Shown here: positions 58,821 through 64,000 of the stretch, one piece after another | How the letters are laid out: each line of letters opens with the position of its first letter | Position numbering within the stretch: position 1 is the first letter of the stretch | NCBI GenBank assembly: GCA_036417435.1 | Contig: CM070913.1 | Span: 6,862,680 to 6,926,679, forward strand | Direction: 5' to 3' | Length of the DNA: 64,000 bases | Source: Inia geoffrensis | Taxonomy: Eukaryota; Chordata; Mammalia; Artiodactyla; Iniidae | Made by a program: the position numbers and the translations under genes | The notes under the pieces: generated by a model | What the model saw: only the letters and a program-made list of their open reading frames with translations | Database searches by the model: none | What the model was told of the DNA's origin: nothing

Positions 58821-60685
58821 CAGATGCAAAAAAGGATTGTCTAAAAAATGGCCCTCCCTCCCACAGATGTGGTGTTTTTATCAAGCTTACTGCATAATGT
58901 GCTTCTCCAGCTGCTGAGTTTAGTTTCTCTACTTGGGGGTTCTTCCAATAAAACATTTCTCTGCAGCCTCTACAGCTTTATGTAGATTCTATACCATATT
59001 CCCAAATAATAAAGAGTATTTATAACTGTATATTTGAAGGAGATGGATATATAGCTTCCTCATAACACTACAAATGTTAAATGTTAAATGTTTTTACGGA
59101 CAGTCTAATGAAACAATAGGATTTCAACAGTTAACTCATCTGTTTCGTCCCTTCAGGACAATAACTTAAGTTTTAGAAACATCGTCTGCTGTATTTTTCC
59201 CCTACAATATGCATTCAAAAGGGCTTGTGAATTGTATGTTAAATAAATCTTTTTCACAATGTTGAAAGTTTAAGTGATTTTTAATAAAAATAGAATCCAA
59301 CATTTTACAACTTGAACAAGCTTTCAAACGTCACATTACTAAACTCCACTCTTCCCATGATGGAATCTTCTGACAGTTCAGCTGAGACAGGCTCGCCTCC
59401 CAGGTAACCCAGAGGAACCGTGTGGGTGGTGACCCGCCCCTGTAACATGGGAAGGCCCGAAAGCTTAATTCATTTTCAGAAAACAAAGTGATTTGCATGG
59501 CCTAATTAGCACACATCTCTTAAACAAATCCAAAACAAAGTTAGGTGAGAGAGTTTTATACAATCAGTAAAACCTAATCACTGCCCACATCCAGACACCA
59601 CCATTATTACAGTTGTTCAACCTTTTTTAACTCTCCATTGCTTGGAATAATAATAACCTGTTCGAACTTGGAAATGAAAATCTTTCTAGCTGACAAACGC
59701 TGATGTTTTTAAGTATTTCAAAAGCCAGTGTCAAACAAGCCATTCTTCTTGGTCTGCGTGTGAGCTTTCATGAAGTTACCTGGAGCCCAGACCCTGGGAT
59801 GGGCCCCTCCTCCTTAATTCCCCGATGCCAATCAGTAGGGGGAGCTCTCCTATTACTTAAGTGGTCACAAACAAAGCACACAAGCATTTTAATGGGCTCC
59901 TCTGGGGACAATGGCAAGGGATTTTTTTAAAGGGACGTTATAACCTGAAGAACATTAATGCAACGATTTGGTCAAAGTTAGAGAGGTGCCTCATTCAGAG
60001 TCGAGAACATATTTTTTCTAAAACAGCCTTGCAAATCAATGAGGGTATACAAGTTGTGGGCCTGTAGAAAATGATCCCATTCCAAGAAGGAATCATGCAT
60101 CTATCACATAAAGCAGAATAAAACTTAATTGCATCCGAATCTTAATGGTCATAATGAGCTTTGTCATCTCCTTGATATGAAGGAAGCTTAGAAAGAAGAA
60201 AAATTCAGACTTAGGAAATTGTAGACTTTGAGAAAGGTGGCTTTACACTATAAATTATAATGCAAGATGTACAAAATGAAAAGAGCTTCAAAAAGTATTA
60301 GACTTGAGAAACTTGAGATTCTGTAGTTAAGTTAAATAAAAAGGTAAGGAAATGAATGTATGTCTGGTAAGCTTTTCATGTAAAATCTACTAAAATCATG
60401 CTTCCACAATTAGATGGAGATTGGCATAATTTTTAATTGGAACTTTTGAGTTAAAGTAACAATGCTTTTATAGATGCTATAACATATATCATGATACAGT
60501 AAATCGAAGACTACAAAAGGCACGGTGTCGTTACTAAAAGACAACCGCGGCAAGAATTTTATGTTTCAATGTGCGTAAATCCTCCAGTGTCATATTGTTA
60601 AGTGTGGCAGAAAACGTGGATCACCCCAAGTACTTGTTTCCTCCTGCTCTCTCTTATTAATAGAATGACCAATTTTTAGTTATAC
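58821..60685. other. Unassigned DNA with a possible regulatory block
   Basis: No gene or named repeat. 59460-59560 ('aagcttaattcattttcag', 'gtgatttgcatggcctaattag') holds an octamer-like ATTTGCAT and a TAATTAG core, and is repeat-free. Confidence 0.3.
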
Positions 60686-60689
60686 ATAT

Positions 60690-61065
60690 GGCTTTGCAGA
60701 GGAAAAACTACAGTCCCCAGACTTCCTTGCAGCTAGTGGAAGCTAGATGGCCATGCACTGGCCAATGGGATATGAATAATGGAAGTGAAGCAATTGTACG
60801 GAAGGGATGTGAATGGTAGTAGACCACATCAGAGAAGAGAACACCCTCAGACCCCCCCCTCTCCTTGCACCCCCGAGCCACGTGCAGAGAACAACATCCC
60901 AGAGAGGGAAGCAGTGACGTGGGAGAAGCTTGACCTCCTTACAACTTTGTGAACCAGAACGAGCTTAGACCTTTATGGGAAAGAGGAGCACGTCTCTAAG
61001 TTGTCTAGGCCACCCTTAGTTCGTGTTTCTGTCTCCACAGTTTAATCCATAGCCTAAACAACCTA
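60690..61065 (+). mobile_element. Probable MaLR/ERV LTR
   Basis: 'aaactacagtccccagacttccttgcagctagtgg', 'atggccatgcactggccaatgggatatgaa' and 'ctgtctccacagtttaatcc' follow the wording of old LTRs of the MaLR/ERV group. Family and edges are tentative. Confidence 0.5.
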
Positions 61066-61176
61066 GAACCTATTCCTCTCCATTGTGAAATTATCTAAAA
61101 GGTTAGCAAGTGAGCCCAACATTGGATTGGTCTAGTACCCAAAATTTGTAAAGAAACTTCTTGACTGGTGATTTCG

Positions 61177-61285
61177 AAGATGGATAGATAGATGATAAGA
61201 CCGATAGACAGATGGATAGATAGATGATTAGATAGATGGATGGATAGATAGATAGACAGGTAGATAGACTGATAGATAGATAGAC
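61177..61285. repeat. Imperfect (GATA)n microsatellite
   Basis: 'gatagatagatg' units with GACA, GATG and GATT variants over about 110 bp. Less pure, hence probably older, than the GATA array at 52414. Confidence 0.95.
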
Positions 61286-64000
61286 AAAAGAAAGAGGAGT
61301 GGTATATATACTTCTCCTATGAGTAGGAGGTAGCAGGGCAGGAAAAAAAGGAGATGGGGGTGGAGCCTGAAGAGGGGAAGGAAGAAAGAGGAAGGACCTG
61401 CGTCCGTGTGGCCAGGACAGTCTCAGCACATCTGCTTCATGACAGGTAGTTAAGAGTGCTTTTCTTCATTCTCAAAGAGTTCTGATTTGGACAGTACATT
61501 ATGCAGTCACTCTATCCCTCTGAGTCCTTGTAATGAACCCCGACCATGTGAGATAGCTGTGTTTGACTGCGCCTTGACCCCTGAAAGGGCCAGTCCAGTG
61601 TAGAATGAGAACAGCGTCCTGGCATAAGAAGTGTCAATCCAGACAACAAAACGGCAAGAATACAACAGGCAAAGAGTCTAAGAAAATGAATGTTGCAAGC
61701 ACAATGATAACAAGTATTTGACTATATCAAATCAAAATTAGAAGAAAAAATCTTGGTAGAAATGCTTTTGATAAGCTTGAGGGAGAAGAAAAATAGTAGA
61801 GGAGGGGGCAGCTAGAGAAGACAGGATTCCTTGGTCCAAGGAAGACAGGCAGGGGCACCTGTGCAGGTAGGGGCAGCAGGACTCTAGGTGCAAATCTTTT
61901 GCATCAATGCTTGACTTCAGTAGTATCAATGGTTTACATAACTGGTAATAAATATAGTGTGAAAGATGCTCTAAAATCCTGTGTCATCCCTACCCATGAC
62001 CCTGTAGTAACATATCCCAATTCCTTCCCCCTGACATGGAATAGTGGAGGAACATTGGAAGGACATGAGGTGATTAAGAAGTAGTCTTTTAGAGACGTCC
62101 TATCAATGGCATTTTTGTTTTCTTAAAGAAAAGAGACATCCTCAGGCTAACCGTACATGTCTTTATTTCTAATAAAGTCACAGAATGGCAGGGCTCCCAG
62201 TCAAAATTAACATTTTCTCTGTGGATCCATGATTAGCCTGTTTCATCAGACCCCAAAGATGCTGAGGTTGACCAACACTGGCTCATCTTGTTTTAGCGAG
62301 CACGGCCTCCAAACAAGATGAACCGTGGATGCAAGCAGCCAGCTACTTTTCTGTACGCGGGAGAAAAGGTAAGTGAAAAGTGCTCCAAATACAAACATCA
62401 TGTACTCATGCACACATCTTGTCAAAATTTTAAGAGATATAGCAAATCATTGACTGAGGTATCCTTCAGCTTGGGGTACCAGGATTATTTTAGAGTTTTA
62501 AATCAGTACTTTAGCTAGCTATGATATTTCCTCAAACTCAAGAATATCAGTGTGTTTGTATATTTGTGTATTACCTTCACAAATTTGTTGGAGAATATAA
62601 AATTAGTCAAATCTAAAGGAATCATTCATGGAAAACACAATTAATGTTTGTGGGTAGCAGTGGTTTGTTTTCTGTTCTTTTTTTTTTTTTTTTTTGTCTT
62701 TGATTTTTTGGGTTTGTGACGTTTGCTTATGTAATCTATATTTGGAAGCACCACGAAGGTGGACAAAGTAGGGGCAGAGGTAGGGAGAGGAAAGATGTCT
62801 ATTTCTTACTTATTTGTCCAAACTAGTATGTTCAAGGGCATTTAGAGATGAGACCAAGGGGACACACAACAAAACTTGTTTCCTGAACATGAGAAACATT
62901 TTTCCCCACATAGTTGGGCTCAGAGGATGAATTCAGCTCACCACATCTTGGTTGAGTGTGAATACACAACTATTGTCTTCATTATGGTTTAAAGCAACAA
63001 CCAGAAAGGGCAGTGTATTTTCTGGCCAAGGCAGGAATGTGTCAGAAACACATAGCTCATGACATCAGGAAAAAATAAACTGACAATAATTGGAAGCCAT
63101 CAGGACAGAGATCACAGTACTGGGGCAGGCTCAATGTTAAGGGGTGTTAATTTTTCCTATGGGCAAAGGGCTCAAAGTCTTAAGGACTGCATTCTCAGTA
63201 GGAAACACGGATTCAATGAGCATTTGCATGTGTCTCCCCAGCCTGGCTCTAACATGGCAAGGCTTCCAAAAACCACCCACTCTGCTCTGTAAACAGATGC
63301 CTCCTGGCTGAAAGCGTCACTAACTTTGAAGGCTTGAAAGCCATATAAATTCAGTGAAACAAATTATGACCAATAAAAGTTGAACTGGATCTGTAAGACG
63401 GTGTTACAAAGCTGGCTGACTCTCATGGTTGGAAGATAGTTTTAGGACAGCGACTGAGAAAGATTCTTAAAGGGAAAGAAGCTGAGTCATTGAACCAAAA
63501 CAGCAGTGGCTCTGTTTGTGGCGCCCACTATGTGGGTATTTGCAAAATCAGACCAAATCTTTATCATCATGATAAAGTACGTTAACCAAAGGATAACACA
63601 GCTGGTCACCAATCTGATCAGTTTCATAGTTTTTAAAAAAGTAATCATCAAGGAATTTAGGAAGTGATAAACACAGAGGTACGTGGTAGGAAGACAAACG
63701 AGCAGGCTTGACTTTTCATTGTCATGGACACATGGAAGAGGACATCATCGTAGGTATAAATTGCTTATAACATGTTCACATGGTTATATTTTACTTGAAG
63801 GCATTAGAACTCCATCGTAGGTTGTAAACAGAAGAGTGATGTGCCCCGATGACCCCATTCATAGGTTCTTTAAGCCTTTGACACTTGTTTCCTGATCTGA
63901 TAGTCAAGCCAAGCTTCAGAGGAGGCTAAATGTAACAGCATTTAAGCGTTAGCACAGCTGAGCCTGACACAGGGAGTACTCCATGAACCTATGGGGCCCC
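61286..64000. other. Unassigned DNA to the window end
   Basis: No gene or confident repeat. A T run lies at 62677-62696. 63940-63990 has an L2/MIR-like 'gcacagctgagcctgacacaggga' phrase, too short to classify. Confidence 0.35.

Overview
The window is non-coding mammalian nuclear DNA, almost certainly from a cetacean. The diagnostic feature is a set of tRNA-derived SINEs with the head 'gggcttccctggtg' and a 'cggttcg'-type B box (CHR-type SINEs, known from whales, dolphins, hippos and ruminants). Two subtypes are short, GC-rich copies of the form abundant in whales. Artiodactyl/whale-type L1 3' ends, L2, MIR, MaLR LTRs and hAT elements (MER20, MER5) complete the picture. I see no bacterial, plasmid or phage content and no intact protein-coding gene. 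Nothing resembles a functional operon, CRISPR array or defence system.

Layout: 1-6.3 kb is mostly unassigned DNA with an L2 split by an LTR, a second L2 piece and a MIR carrying a (TA)n tract. From 6.5 to 13.0 kb two old L1 copies lie head to head (minus, then plus). Three SINEs and one MER20 are inserted in them. From 13 to 25 kb is mainly unassigned DNA with MIR/L2 scraps and one MaLR LTR. From 25.0 to 26.1 kb an old LINE is interrupted by a SINE and a 600-bp truncated L1, each with target-site duplications.

The best-defined gene-related object is a processed pseudogene of frataxin (FXN) on the minus strand at 27,284-29,719. It has a joined coding region, a roughly 1.4-kb 3' UTR, an AATAAA plus oligo(A) and 13-bp target-site duplications. 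It has lost its start codon and carries a premature stop, and a later SINE split its coding region. Its polyadenylation signal lies in an MLT1-type LTR fragment.

From 31 to 36 kb there are L1 3' ends, a SINE, and a broken L2 with a MIR inside it. From 36 to 46 kb is mostly unassigned and contains an inverted repeat with 121-bp arms (42,338-42,458 and 43,530-43,650) that I cannot assign to a known family. A third, 36-bp inverted match lies at 45,887-45,922. A young-type L1 3' end with the ORF2 C-terminal reading frame lies at 46.2-47.0 kb, an ERVL-like LTR at about 51 kb, and a second head-to-head L1 pair with a SINE at 55.1-58.8 kb. The right end (58.8-64 kb) is largely unassigned, with one LTR-like stretch and a GATA-type microsatellite.

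All repeat family names come from recalled consensus sequence and not from a database search. Boundaries of old elements are approximate; boundaries set by target-site duplications are tighter. The window reads as intergenic or deep intronic DNA. Any undiscovered biology would be regulatory (conserved non-coding DNA) or structural, not a new protein system.
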